From Ignavibacteriota bacterium (GTDB lineage Bacteria; Bacteroidota; Ignavibacteria; Palsa-1295), in the NCBI GenBank assembly GCA_025357895.1, contig JANYLL010000296.1, forward strand, positions 1-34,926: a stretch of DNA of 34,926 nt. Reading direction: 5' to 3'. The notes beneath the pieces were generated by a model, which was not told where the DNA came from, ran no database searches, and saw only the letters and a list, made by a program, of their open reading frames with translations. A program made the position numbers and the translations under genes. How positions within the stretch are numbered: position 1 is the stretch's first letter; the number at the start of each line of letters is the position of its first letter. Shown one piece after another: positions 1 to 9,520 of this stretch.

Positions 1-1146
1 ATGATCTATACGATGTTCGCAAAATGGGTGCAGGGCTATCGTGATCTGCCGATCCTCATGAATCAATGGGCGAACGTGATGCGATGGGAAATGCGTACCC
101 GCTTATTCTTGCGAACAGCAGAATTTCTTTGGCAGGAAGGACACACAGCACATGAAACTGAAGCAGAAGCAGAAGAAGAGGCACTGAAGATGCTCGGAGT
201 CTATCGTACGTTTGCCGAAAATTTTATGGCTACTCCGGTTATCACAGGGCGTAAGACCGATAGCGAAAGATTTGCCGGAGCGCTTCGAACATATTGCATT
301 GAAGCAATGATGCAGGATAATAAAGCTTTGCAGGCAGGTACAAGTCATAACCTCGGGCAAAATTTCTCGAAAGTATTCGATCTGAAATTCCAGGGACGAG
401 ACGGCACTGTGCAATATGCCTGGAATACTTCATGGGGTGTTTCGACAAGACTTGTCGGCAGCCTTATTATGACGCATTCCGACGATGACGGACTTGTACT
501 TCCGCCAAGACTTGCTCCGACCGTTGCCGTGATCGTGCCGATCTTCAAGACGGACGAAGAAAAAGTAATCGTACTTGAAACAGCTGATGCAATTTATAAA
601 GAGCTGAAATCAAAAGGATTCAGAGTAAAGATCGATACTCGCGATAATATGTCACCAGGTGCGAAATATTTTGAATGGGAATTGAAGGGTGTGCCGCTTC
701 GCATCGAGATCGGCCCGAAAGATGTTGCGAATAAAACTGTTGTCATCGTTCCGCGTATCGCTCTCGATTCACAGGAAGCTCCGAAACCCGGAAGGAAGCA
801 GAAGCTTTTTGTGAATATGGACGATCTCTTTGATAAAGTCGAAGCTCTTTCTGTAGAATTGCAAGCACAACTTTTGAAAAATGCAATCACCAGACGTGAA
901 GCAAATACCATTCGCGGAGTCAAAAGTTATGAAGAAATGAAAGAGATCTTTTCCAAGGGCGAAGGAGCATTTGTTTATGCCGGGTGGAATGGCGATCCTG
1001 CTATTGAAGCGAAAGTCAAAGAAGAAACGAAAGCAACGATCCGCTGCATACCGGATGCTGAATTCAGAAGTGCGAATGCACCTGATAAATGTTTAATTTC
1101 AGGTGAACCTGCGAAACATGAAGTGATTTGGGCGAAGGCGTATTAA
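1..1146 (+). CDS. proS: prolyl-tRNA synthetase (archaeal/eukaryal-type), C-terminal part, truncated by window start
   Basis: ORF runs from base 1. Class II aaRS motifs typical of ProRS: RWEMRTRLFLRTAEFLWQEGHTAHET, GRKTDSERFAGA, QAGTSHNLGQNFSKVFD, WGVSTRLVGSLIMTHSDDDGLVLPPRLAP. Confidence 0.95.
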   Translation: MIYTMFAKWVQGYRDLPILMNQWANVMRWEMRTRLFLRTAEFLWQEGHTAHETEAEAEEEALKMLGVYRTFAENFMATPVITGRKTDSERFAGALRTYCIEAMMQDNKALQAGTSHNLGQNFSKVFDLKFQGRDGTVQYAWNTSWGVSTRLVGSLIMTHSDDDGLVLPPRLAPTVAVIVPIFKTDEEKVIVLETADAIYKELKSKGFRVKIDTRDNMSPGAKYFEWELKGVPLRIEIGPKDVANKTVVIVPRIALDSQEAPKPGRKQKLFVNMDDLFDKVEALSVELQAQLLKNAITRREANTIRGVKSYEEMKEIFSKGEGAFVYAGWNGDPAIEAKVKEETKATIRCIPDAEFRSANAPDKCLISGEPAKHEVIWAKAY

Positions 1147-1167
1147 AAATCTTTAGATGATTTTTTA

Positions 1168-1706
1168 TTTCCAATCCATTTGAAACTCTCCACTTTCTTG
1201 AACAAATAACGAGCCATCTTTACCCCAAACAGGGCGCAACACTCGCTGTTTCGAGTTAAATGTCGGATCACCGGTCGTCCAGAGAAGATTGCCGTTTAGA
1301 TCAACGACATACACAATTCCAGCTGACTACCCGTCATCATAAGCGATTGATTGCTTATCAGGAGAGAGTTGTGGATTATTAAAATAATCATCGTAGGTAA
1401 TATCAAATGGAACGTCGTGGTTTTGTTTGACGATTATTTGTTTCTGTGCTCCATCTGCCGAAAAAATTGCTAAACCATCCGTTGCCACAACAAGAATTCT
1501 TCCGTCGGATAACACATTCGGTCTTGTTGCGTAACCGATCTTTGTAACTGTGCCTGTTCCAAGATTGATCTTATGTAGTTCGCTTGACGTATTATAGTAA
1601 AGTGTCCGTTAAGACCGGAGCTAGTATTTGTGCGTGTTGTTGAACTTGAACAGGAAATAAAGAAAATAGATGTAAGAATGAGGAATTCAAATTTTAATTT
1701 ATTCAT
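1168..1706 (-). pseudogene. degraded beta-propeller/PQQ-like repeat lipoprotein (one frameshift plus one in-frame TAG)
   Basis: N-term MNKLKFEFLILTSIFFISCSSS (lipobox) in one frame. It continues in another frame as TLYYNTSSELHKINLGTGTVTKIGYATRPNVLSDGRILVVATDG...LSPDKQSIAYDDG, then TAG (1327-1329), then SAGIVYVVDLNGNLLWTTGDPTFNSKQRVLRPVWGKDGSLFVQESGEFQMDWK*. Confidence 0.75.
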
Positions 1707-1975
1707 TAAGATATAGTATTTAATAAAACAAAAGAAGGGCTTAAATCTTCTGTGCGAACATTTACCTGAAAAAGAGAATGAAATATAGGGGAGTGATAAA
1801 CATTCACATACAACCCTCCATTATTCCCTAAGTGCCGGATGTGTAAAAGACAGAAACTTTGAGATAAAAAGATTTAATATTTTGCTAATGTAATTGTGAT
1901 AATCTTTTCCCCGGCTTTCATGTTGCTTTTTCTCCCTTAATCCCCTTCTCATTAATTCGAAAAATTCTCAATACA

Positions 1976-2821
1976 ATGAAAAAAAATATTTTTACTTTTT
2001 TCCTCGCTTTGGCATTTGTAACTTTTTTTGGCTGCAAAAGCGGCGGCGAAAAAGCTCAGGACGTTATTACAGTGAAAGGCTCTGATACCATGGTTCAGTT
2101 AGGACAGCGTTGGGCGGAAAAATACATGTCCGATCATAAGGATGTTCAGTTGCAAGTGACAGGCGGCGGTTCGGGAACAGGAATCAGCGCATTAATAAAC
2201 GGCACGACTGATATCTGCATGGCAAGCCGCCCCATGAAAGATGCAGAAAAACAACAGTTGCTCGTAAAGAATAAAGTTGCAGTCACGGAAACAGTTGTTG
2301 CCCGCGATGGAATTACCATCTATTTAAATACCGAAAATCCGGTTAAAGAATTAACCTTCGAACAATTAAGAAAGATCTATCTAGGCGAAACAAAGAATTG
2401 GAAGGATGTCGGAGGAAAAGATACACCAATCATTATTTATGGTCGCGAGAATTCCTCAGGGACGTATTCTTTTTTCAAAGAGCATGTCCTTGAGAATAAA
2501 GACTTCGCAAATAACGTGCAATCATTACCCGGAACATCCGCAGTGGTAAATGCAGTAAAGAAAGATCCCAATGGTATTGGTTATGGCGGAGCAGGTTATG
2601 CGAAGGACATCAAAGAGTGCGCTGTAAAGAAAGATGCAAATGGCACAGCCTTGCTTCCTGTCAAAGAAAATATCGATAACAATAGCTATCCTTTGAGCCG
2701 GAATCTTTATCTTTACACGAGCAAATCACCAGAGGGAAAGATCAAGGAATTTATTGACTGGATCCTCACGCCTACAGGTCAGGAAGTGGTTACAAAAGAA
2801 GGGTACTTTGCTGTGAAGTAA
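1976..2821 (+). CDS. pstS: phosphate ABC transporter substrate-binding lipoprotein PstS
   Basis: Lipobox FFGC; ITVKGSDTMVQLGQRWAEKYM, VTGGGSGTGISALINGTTDICMASRPMK, GRENSSGTYSFFKEHVL motifs of the PstS family. Confidence 0.92.
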   Translation: MKKNIFTFFLALAFVTFFGCKSGGEKAQDVITVKGSDTMVQLGQRWAEKYMSDHKDVQLQVTGGGSGTGISALINGTTDICMASRPMKDAEKQQLLVKNKVAVTETVVARDGITIYLNTENPVKELTFEQLRKIYLGETKNWKDVGGKDTPIIIYGRENSSGTYSFFKEHVLENKDFANNVQSLPGTSAVVNAVKKDPNGIGYGGAGYAKDIKECAVKKDANGTALLPVKENIDNNSYPLSRNLYLYTSKSPEGKIKEFIDWILTPTGQEVVTKEGYFAVK

Positions 2822-2860
2822 AAAGACACCTGCAAAATACTGAATTTATGATCCAGAAGC

Positions 2861-3475
2861 CTAAAAAGCTCCACGACCAGAAAGAACAACATTGATCGTT
2901 AAAAGTAATATCTTTATATCCTTTTGTAACGAAATTTCATCAATGTATCGAAGATCATAGGGAAGCATTTCTTTTGCGGAGTTATTTTTTTCCCTGGCAT
3001 AGATCTGCCAATAACCGGTGATCCCCGGGAGTACAGAAAGACGTTTTTTCCTTTCGTGAATTCCTTCGATCATGAATCCAAGGAGCGGACGAGGACCTAC
3101 CAAACTCATGCTGCCTGCAAGAACATTGAATAGCTGCGGCAGTTCATCTATCGAAGTACGGCGTAGAAATTTTCCGACAGGGCTGACCCGGGGATCGCTT
3201 TCCATTTTTAAAAGAATGCCTTCTGCGGCAAGTTTATATGCTCGTTCTTCGAGCAAGCCGCCCGAAGAATTGTTATACATCGTTCTGAACTTTAACAATC
3301 GGAAAGGCTTTTCGTCTTTTCCGATTCGTGTACTAATAAAAAATCCTTGTCCTCGACTTGTAACTCTTATTGCAAGCCATGCCAGAATCATTATCGGAGA
3401 AAAAAATACAATAAGAATAACGCTTAACGAAAGATCGAAAAAACGTTTTAGTTTTAAGGTGTAAAATGAGTCCAT
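2861..3475 (-). CDS. undecaprenyl-phosphate sugar phosphotransferase (bacterial sugar transferase family); start probably MDSFYTLK at 3475
   Basis: KRFFDLSLSVILIVFFSPIM...LLKFRTMYN...SPVGKFLRRTSIDELPQLFNVLAGSMSLVGPRPLL...RLSVLPGITGYWQI. Confidence 0.93.
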   Translation of the reverse strand: MDSFYTLKLKRFFDLSLSVILIVFFSPIMILAWLAIRVTSRGQGFFISTRIGKDEKPFRLLKFRTMYNNSSGGLLEERAYKLAAEGILLKMESDPRVSPVGKFLRRTSIDELPQLFNVLAGSMSLVGPRPLLGFMIEGIHERKKRLSVLPGITGYWQIYAREKNNSAKEMLPYDLRYIDEISLQKDIKILLLTINVVLSGRGAF

Positions 3476-3485
3476 AAGTACTAAT

Positions 3486-4766
3486 TCAAACAGATGCCTC
3501 TTCTGCAGCCCTTTTCCCACTCAGAATAGTTTGATCCATATTCAAATATTCCCATTCGCCGAATCTACCGCAGGGGATTATTCCGATACTTCTTAGATAG
3601 CGATGGATGGTGTCCACTGACTCGCGATGTTCAGGCGTATATATGATATATGCCGGTTCAATATGAATAATTTTTTTTACAAGGATTTGATCATTTTTTC
3701 GCAGCACTCCGATTGTCGTTAATTGTGAAATTGTTTGCTCAATAATGTCCGATTGCGGGAGAGGTCGGTAATCCGACGAAGAGATCTCTGCCATGATCGA
3801 ACTTGTTCCAGACGGAACAAGCGAAGGCGAGAAATTCATCGGAAAACTTATTCGTTGAAAAATAAATCGTTCTTCGGGAAAGTATACCCAATGTTTTTTG
3901 GAAATTTCTTCGCGCTCAATTCCCAAATTTACAGTAGTTACTCTGTTGGCTTTCAATTTTCCTGCCGCTAGGCTCACTTTATAAGGTGGGTTTTTTATGA
4001 TAGCAATAAGTTGAGGTAATGGTAAAGAGCTGATAAGTATTTCATACTTTTTTTTTCCGTTTTGAAAATCTAAAGTCCGTGTTTCCGGATTGAGTCCAAT
4101 GCACTTCTGCCCATATTGAATACTCTGAATAAAAGGAAGAAAACTATCCGGCAATGCCGAAGTTCCGCCGTGTAAGGGATACCAAAATGTCGCATTCGGT
4201 CCGTAATCCGTTCGTTTTTTTGAATATATCCCTTTTGCAACATCACGAAATCTTGGTTCCTGAACCCGATCATCTATCCAATCATGACTCATCGAACGAA
4301 GCTCGGCAGCCCAAACTTTTTTATTAAATGGGATCATAAAATTCTTTGCTATTCCTGTTCCGAAACGGTTACCGATCCACTCTTCAAAATTATGTGCATG
4401 CTTTGCTTTTCTATAAAATTTTCTGAGTAGTAGCCCAAACAAATTTTCCCATATGATTCGTTTGGGAAGTCCTTTCATGTTACCCTGATAAGGATATTGA
4501 GTATATCTATCGTTCGTATAGATCCATGAGCTTCTTTTTTGCTCTAAGAAATTATTCCCTAAAAGTGTGCGAATCAATCTCGAAGCATACGGATCTTTTG
4601 TAAACAGTATGTGGATAGCATGATCAAACGTAAAGCCATTAATTTTTACTGATCCTGCGATTCCACCATGAGTTGCGCTGCGCTCTATCAATTCATACTC
4701 ACGGTTGAGATGATATGCTGCACTAAGACCTGCCAAACCAGCACCGAGAATAATTATTTTTTCCAT
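3486..4766 (-). CDS. FAD-dependent oxidoreductase, protoporphyrinogen oxidase/UDP-galactopyranose mutase-like
   Basis: N-terminal dinucleotide-binding motif KIIILGAGLAGLSAAYHL; GGIAGSVKINGFTFDHAIHILF; start chosen at MEKIIILGAG (4766). Confidence 0.8.
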   Translation of the reverse strand: MEKIIILGAGLAGLSAAYHLNREYELIERSATHGGIAGSVKINGFTFDHAIHILFTKDPYASRLIRTLLGNNFLEQKRSSWIYTNDRYTQYPYQGNMKGLPKRIIWENLFGLLLRKFYRKAKHAHNFEEWIGNRFGTGIAKNFMIPFNKKVWAAELRSMSHDWIDDRVQEPRFRDVAKGIYSKKRTDYGPNATFWYPLHGGTSALPDSFLPFIQSIQYGQKCIGLNPETRTLDFQNGKKKYEILISSLPLPQLIAIIKNPPYKVSLAAGKLKANRVTTVNLGIEREEISKKHWVYFPEERFIFQRISFPMNFSPSLVPSGTSSIMAEISSSDYRPLPQSDIIEQTISQLTTIGVLRKNDQILVKKIIHIEPAYIIYTPEHRESVDTIHRYLRSIGIIPCGRFGEWEYLNMDQTILSGKRAAEEASV

Positions 4767-4856
4767 TAGTTTAAAAATTGACACATGTTCAAATTTTTTT
4801 AATACGAATCGACTCGTTATATAAAAGACAATTGAGATTCGAAAACGTTACAGTTT

Positions 4857-4889
4857 TTTTTAGGGCAATAATTTTTGCCCTATTTTTTT
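4857..4889. terminator. hairpin terminator overlapping the stop codon of the GT39-like gene; U-tract on both strands
   Basis: TTTTTAGGGCAATAATTTTTGCCCTATTTTTTT: TAGGGCAA/TTGCCCTA stem flanked by T runs on one side and A runs on the complement. Confidence 0.7.
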
Positions 4890-6113
4890 TACCCCATAAA
4901 CAACGGAAAATGCTGCTAAAGGAATGAGATATGGATCGACCTTGATCATCTTATGGCGTGATTGTACGAAGAAAATCATTGATACCAAGGTTGAATACAA
5001 AAATAGCGTTTGAATCAGAGACCGTGCCTTTATATTTTTGATCATGAACAGGCCGATGACTCCGGAAATGATGAGGAATATGTTAAAATAGTAGTACAGC
5101 TTCTTATATGCTGAAAACTCAGGACGAGCCGCTTCGTGGTTTCTTGTAAACCAATGGTAAAAGAATTTTTTCGTAGCAAGTGTCAATGCATCGGTCGGGT
5201 GATCGGAAATCCATTTGAATGCAGTATGCAGAAGCAATTTGTCCAGCTCCGGCTGAGTATGAGTTTTGGAATAATTCATTATGTTAGTTTCTTCAGAAAC
5301 AGATTCTGCGGTTTTTTCTGATTGAAGTAGTTCACCGGAAGCTAATGAATTATTTCCGATAAAGAGGTTATAGCCACCATTTGCACTTAACGGAATAAAT
5401 GAATGAAAGACTACAGCATTACGAATCGTCCATGGCAACAAAATTAGTATTGTAATCAGAAGGCTTTCTCCGATATATCTAAAAAGCTGTTTTCGAGCCA
5501 ATTGTATTTTACTATGCCGTATCACCCATACAGCAAAAAATACCATGCCGATCACCATATCCGGCCGGACAAGGAGTTGAATTCCGATTATCAGCCCCAG
5601 AAAAAGCCATTTTTTTTCTGTTGATTCTTCTGAAAGCGAATAAAGAATTGAAATTGTCGCTGCGATGAGGAGGATATTCAATGCATTCGGATCAATACAT
5701 TCGGCAAGCAACCAAAGCGGAACATAACACTGAAGTGCTATAAAACCCATCAGAGCGAAATGGAAAGGAATTATTTTACGGAAGAAAAAAAATATTAATA
5801 CGTAGGCAATTTGTAAAAAAATAAGATTAAGAATTTGTAATACAATGATATTGCCTTTGCAATAAAGAACAATTGCGACGATAGCAGTATAAATTGGAGT
5901 TATATAACTATGAACTGCAGGTGTTTCAGCAAAAGGATATGCAGAGGAATATCCTTTTCCAGCAATAAGATTTGTGGCTATATAATATGGTTCGCCGACG
6001 ACTGTGGGCGACGACAGGGTAATAAGTTGAACGAAAAAAAAACTCATGCTGGTTGCGCAAATAATTAGCGATAGTTTTTTTTTCGAAATTCCAATGTTAT
6101 TCCAAAAACTCAT
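4860..6113 (-). CDS. GT39/dolichyl-phosphate-mannose-mannosyltransferase-like integral membrane glycosyltransferase
   Basis: Multiple hydrophobic segments; VGEPYYIATNLIAGKGYSSAYPF...TPIYTAIVAIVLY layout; LLVRPDMVIGMVFFAVW. Start likely MSFWNNIG (6113), because the longer ORF overlaps the divergent gene. Confidence 0.75.
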   Translation of the reverse strand: MSFWNNIGISKKKLSLIICATSMSFFFVQLITLSSPTVVGEPYYIATNLIAGKGYSSAYPFAETPAVHSYITPIYTAIVAIVLYCKGNIIVLQILNLIFLQIAYVLIFFFFRKIIPFHFALMGFIALQCYVPLWLLAECIDPNALNILLIAATISILYSLSEESTEKKWLFLGLIIGIQLLVRPDMVIGMVFFAVWVIRHSKIQLARKQLFRYIGESLLITILILLPWTIRNAVVFHSFIPLSANGGYNLFIGNNSLASGELLQSEKTAESVSEETNIMNYSKTHTQPELDKLLLHTAFKWISDHPTDALTLATKKFFYHWFTRNHEAARPEFSAYKKLYYYFNIFLIISGVIGLFMIKNIKARSLIQTLFLYSTLVSMIFFVQSRHKMIKVDPYLIPLAAFSVVYGVKKIGQKLLP

Positions 6114-6290
6114 GCAGGGATTAGAAGTTGTATGTTTTCGCAGTATGCTGCGTTGTAAACGGAAATTTATAGTGCAAAGATAAGGATTTCTGCGTCTTGG
6201 TTCCGCATATATGAGGATTGAACGGTTATATTTTTTTGTTAAATTGTACCTTAACTTTAGTATTTTTACATAATCTTTCAATTCGATCGA

Positions 6291-7151
6291 ATGCATTTTT
6301 TACGTCAATGGCTCTGCTTCCTATTGTTTTTACCGATTATAGCTTCATGTTCAAAGGAAAGGGAGGAGCCGCTAAAAAAAGTTATTCCTCAATTTGTTTC
6401 TCAGCCTCCTAAAGATAATCTTAAAACAAAAGCAGTTGATACAAATTTATATAAATCTTATAAACTAACCGGCGCACAATCCTTATCCGATCTTTCACAA
6501 GAGCTCGGTGAGAAGAGAATGTTCATTCTACTGAAGATCAATCGGCGAGACCTAAAACATCTGAAGGAAGGAGAAACATATGCCATACCAAATTCAGATG
6601 ATAGTGAGAATACATACTCTCCCTACCCATTGCATGTTTCAGCGTTAGATTCAATTCACAAAATCATTATCGTTTCGCGGCGAGTGCAGGCATTTGTTGC
6701 CTATGAAAATGGGAAGCTCATCAAATGGGGACCCACAAGCACCGGCAAAAAATCCACTCCGACACCTGAAGGGCTCTATCATACGAATTGGAAGTCAAAA
6801 GAGACCCATAGTACTGTTGACGATGCATGGCTATTGAAATGGTATTTTAATCTCGATAATCTTGAGGGTATTTCAATGCATGAATATGACCTTCCCGGTT
6901 ACCCGGTCAGCCATAGTTGCATCAGGCTTTTGTCCCAAGATGCAGAAGGGATCTATAATTGGGCAGAGCAATGGAAATTGTCCCCTGATAGAAAAACCAT
7001 TGCCGAGAATGGAACACCGGTTATAGTATTCGGAGAATATGCTTACGGCAAAACCCCTCCTTGGAAAAAATTACTCTCTGATGTTCATGCTGCCGATATT
7101 TCTGAAACAGAAATGAACGAAGTGATAAAGAAGTATATGTCGCAAAAATAA
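6291..7151 (+). CDS. L,D-transpeptidase (YkuD-domain) lipoprotein
   Basis: Lipobox IIASCSK; ALDSIHKIIIVSRRVQAFVAYENGKLIKWGPTSTGKKSTPTPEGLY; active-site-like HEYDLPGYPVSHSCIRL. Confidence 0.9.
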   Translation: MHFLRQWLCFLLFLPIIASCSKEREEPLKKVIPQFVSQPPKDNLKTKAVDTNLYKSYKLTGAQSLSDLSQELGEKRMFILLKINRRDLKHLKEGETYAIPNSDDSENTYSPYPLHVSALDSIHKIIIVSRRVQAFVAYENGKLIKWGPTSTGKKSTPTPEGLYHTNWKSKETHSTVDDAWLLKWYFNLDNLEGISMHEYDLPGYPVSHSCIRLLSQDAEGIYNWAEQWKLSPDRKTIAENGTPVIVFGEYAYGKTPPWKKLLSDVHAADISETEMNEVIKKYMSQK

Positions 7152-7246
7152 AATGCAACTATCTCCTTCAAAGATTTATTTATATAGTACAATTATTTCT
7201 CTCCCTATTCAATAAAATAACTATTAAACAGAAAGGCTATTTCATC

Positions 7247-7438
7247 ATGGATGAGCTAAATAAAGAAGTTCAAAATATCAAGATACCGCCACCAGAATCA
7301 AGAGGTAATGCAATGGTACTGATATGGAAATGCACAAGTTGCGGTCATATTTTTCATCTCGATAACACTATTCTCCCGGAAAATTGCCCAAGTTGCAATA
7401 AAACGAAAGAATTTTTCGAGCAGGTAATAGAGGACTAA
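7247..7438 (+). CDS. small rubredoxin/zinc-ribbon-like protein
   Basis: 63 aa with two CxxC knuckles: WKCTSCGHIFHLDNTILPENCPSCNK. Confidence 0.75.
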   Translation: MDELNKEVQNIKIPPPESRGNAMVLIWKCTSCGHIFHLDNTILPENCPSCNKTKEFFEQVIED

Positions 7439-7450
7439 TTTTTGTAAAAG

Positions 7451-7474
7451 TGGGACTGACTAAAGTCCGTCCCA
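7451..7474. repeat. GGGACGGACT-family inverted repeat, copy a, between convergent genes
   Basis: TGGGACTGACTAAAGTCCGTCCCA; related hairpins near 21385, 21936 and 22520. Confidence 0.7.
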
Positions 7475-7481
7475 TTACTGC

Positions 7482-8516
7482 CTAATACTGTTCTCTTAGA
7501 AGTTCGACCATATCGCTCGTAACTGCAGAAGCAGTCGGAAAACTCCCTGCACCTTTGCCATGCAATATTTGCGGACCGGCATAGCGAGTGATGATCTCAA
7601 GAGCATTGAATTCATCAGATGTCGTTGCAAAAACATGTGATCTGGGTAATGCTTTAGGTTGAACGTTAGCAATTAATTCTCCGGATTCATCTAATGATGC
7701 GCTTGCAATAAACTTGATGACATTTCCGTTCTTCGAATCTCGTGCAACATCATCGGCAGTAATGCATTCGATTCCTTTCGTAATAATATTATTCGGTGTT
7801 ATATGTTTGCCGAATGCATGGTAGATAAGCACGGATAATTTCTGGGCGGCATCTTGCCCCGAAACATCTAAGGTCGGATCGGCTTCGAGAAAGCCTTTGA
7901 TCCTCGCTTCGGCAAGAGCTTGTTCGTAAGTCAGTCCATAATTTGTCATACTCGTTAAGATAAAATTCGTTGAGCCATTGACAATTCCCTGCAACGAAAT
8001 TATTTTATCTCCGATACGAAGATCATCCAGCGCTTTCAATACCGGAACGCTGCCGCAGACCGAAGCGCTATAAAAGAGATTTACTCCGTTGCGATCAGCA
8101 AGTTTTCGTAGGCGCGGAAGTTCATGAGCTAAAATAAGTTTGTTTGCAGTGATAACATGTTTGCGAGAACGGAGTGCCTGTTCTATCACATCAAGTGCTT
8201 CATATCTTCCACCGATGAGTTCGATGATGACATCAATAGAATCGTCACATAATAATTCATTCGCATCCGCAGTGATGATATCTTGTGGAAGATCGGCATC
8301 GCGTTCTTTCAGAGGATCCCGGACACATATGCCAGTGATTTCTACATCAATGCCAAACCTATCATAAAACTCATCACGTTTTGTTTCGAGCATTCGCCAA
8401 ACACCGCTTCCGACAACGCCTAATCCGAAAAGACCGATGCGAAGTGTCTTTGTTGATTTCTTGATCAACATTTCTAATTCATTATCAACTTCAGTGTCAA
8501 ATAGTATCGTACTCAT
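7482..8516 (-). CDS. hom: homoserine dehydrogenase (short form without ACT domain)
   Basis: LRIGLFGLGVVGSGVWRML, VIELIGGRYEAL, HVITANKLILA, LFYSASVCGSVPVLKAL, GIVNGSTNFILTSM, GFLEADPTLDVSGQDAAQKLSVL. Confidence 0.95.
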   Translation of the reverse strand: MSTILFDTEVDNELEMLIKKSTKTLRIGLFGLGVVGSGVWRMLETKRDEFYDRFGIDVEITGICVRDPLKERDADLPQDIITADANELLCDDSIDVIIELIGGRYEALDVIEQALRSRKHVITANKLILAHELPRLRKLADRNGVNLFYSASVCGSVPVLKALDDLRIGDKIISLQGIVNGSTNFILTSMTNYGLTYEQALAEARIKGFLEADPTLDVSGQDAAQKLSVLIYHAFGKHITPNNIITKGIECITADDVARDSKNGNVIKFIASASLDESGELIANVQPKALPRSHVFATTSDEFNALEIITRYAGPQILHGKGAGSFPTASAVTSDMVELLREQY

Positions 8517-9520
8517 GCGAAGATCTCCTGTTTTACGGTTGTGGTAATGAAAGGACGAATAAGCTTTGCAAGTTTATCTTGTGCTACAAGAAACGAATCA
8601 TGCCCGAATGGCACATCAAACGATTTATATTTTGCATTCGAAACTCTGCTTGCAGTTTCTTTGATTTCATTTTCCGAATAAAGAATATCGGATGTAGTGC
8701 CGATAAAAAGTGCTTCAGCTTCTATGTTTCCAATGGAATCAGAAATATCATAAAGCTCCATCGCTTTTGTAAGTGTTAGATATGAATGTGGCGAAAATCT
8801 TTTAACGATCTTTTCTCCCTGATGTACAAGATAACTTTCAATTTCAAAAACATCTCCATTCTTGTCACGTCCAAAACGCCCGTCGAATTCTATGCTTGAT
8901 CGGTAAGATGTCATTGCGATCTGACGTGCAAGCTGCATTCCGCGCTTATATCCATCTTCGCCAAATTCGCTTCCGAACGTTTCAATAATTTTGCGTATCA
9001 CAGAACTAAATGCAATGCGCCAAGCAGAATGCGAAATCCCGACTGCAAGGGGAATAATTTTTTCAAAAAGGCTAGGCGCAATCGTAGCAAGTTCAAGCAA
9101 TACCATTCCGCCCATTGAGCCGCCAATTCCGAGTGAGACTTTTTCGATTCCAAGGGATTGGAGAATTGCGAGATGCTGCCTTGCAATATCGCCGATAGCA
9201 ATTACCGGAAAATCTGCATGGTACGGTTTTCCTGTCTTAGGATTTATTGATTCAGGACCGGTTGATCCATAGCAGCTTCCTAGAAAATTTGCACAAATTA
9301 TAAAATATTTTTTTGGATCGATGATCTTTCCTTCGCCGATGATGCCATTCCACCAATCGCTGCAATCGGCATTCCCGGTTAGTGCATGAAATACCAAAAC
9401 TACGTTCGCCCCATTCGTCCTATAAGAGCCATAAGTCCTATAGGAGAAGTCAACTTCGGGTAAAACTTGTCGGTTTTCTAACGAGAAATTTTTTATTTTT
9501 AAAACATATTCTTCACTCAT
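8513..9520 (-). CDS. metX: homoserine O-acetyltransferase
   Basis: YRTYGSYRTNGANVVLVFHALTGNADCSDWW, NFLGSCYGSTGPESINPKTGKPY, LGIGGSMGGMVLLE nucleophile elbow, FGHDSFLV. The 4-bp overlap with hom indicates an operon. Confidence 0.95.
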   Translation of the reverse strand: MSEEYVLKIKNFSLENRQVLPEVDFSYRTYGSYRTNGANVVLVFHALTGNADCSDWWNGIIGEGKIIDPKKYFIICANFLGSCYGSTGPESINPKTGKPYHADFPVIAIGDIARQHLAILQSLGIEKVSLGIGGSMGGMVLLELATIAPSLFEKIIPLAVGISHSAWRIAFSSVIRKIIETFGSEFGEDGYKRGMQLARQIAMTSYRSSIEFDGRFGRDKNGDVFEIESYLVHQGEKIVKRFSPHSYLTLTKAMELYDISDSIGNIEAEALFIGTTSDILYSENEIKETASRVSNAKYKSFDVPFGHDSFLVAQDKLAKLIRPFITTTVKQEIFA

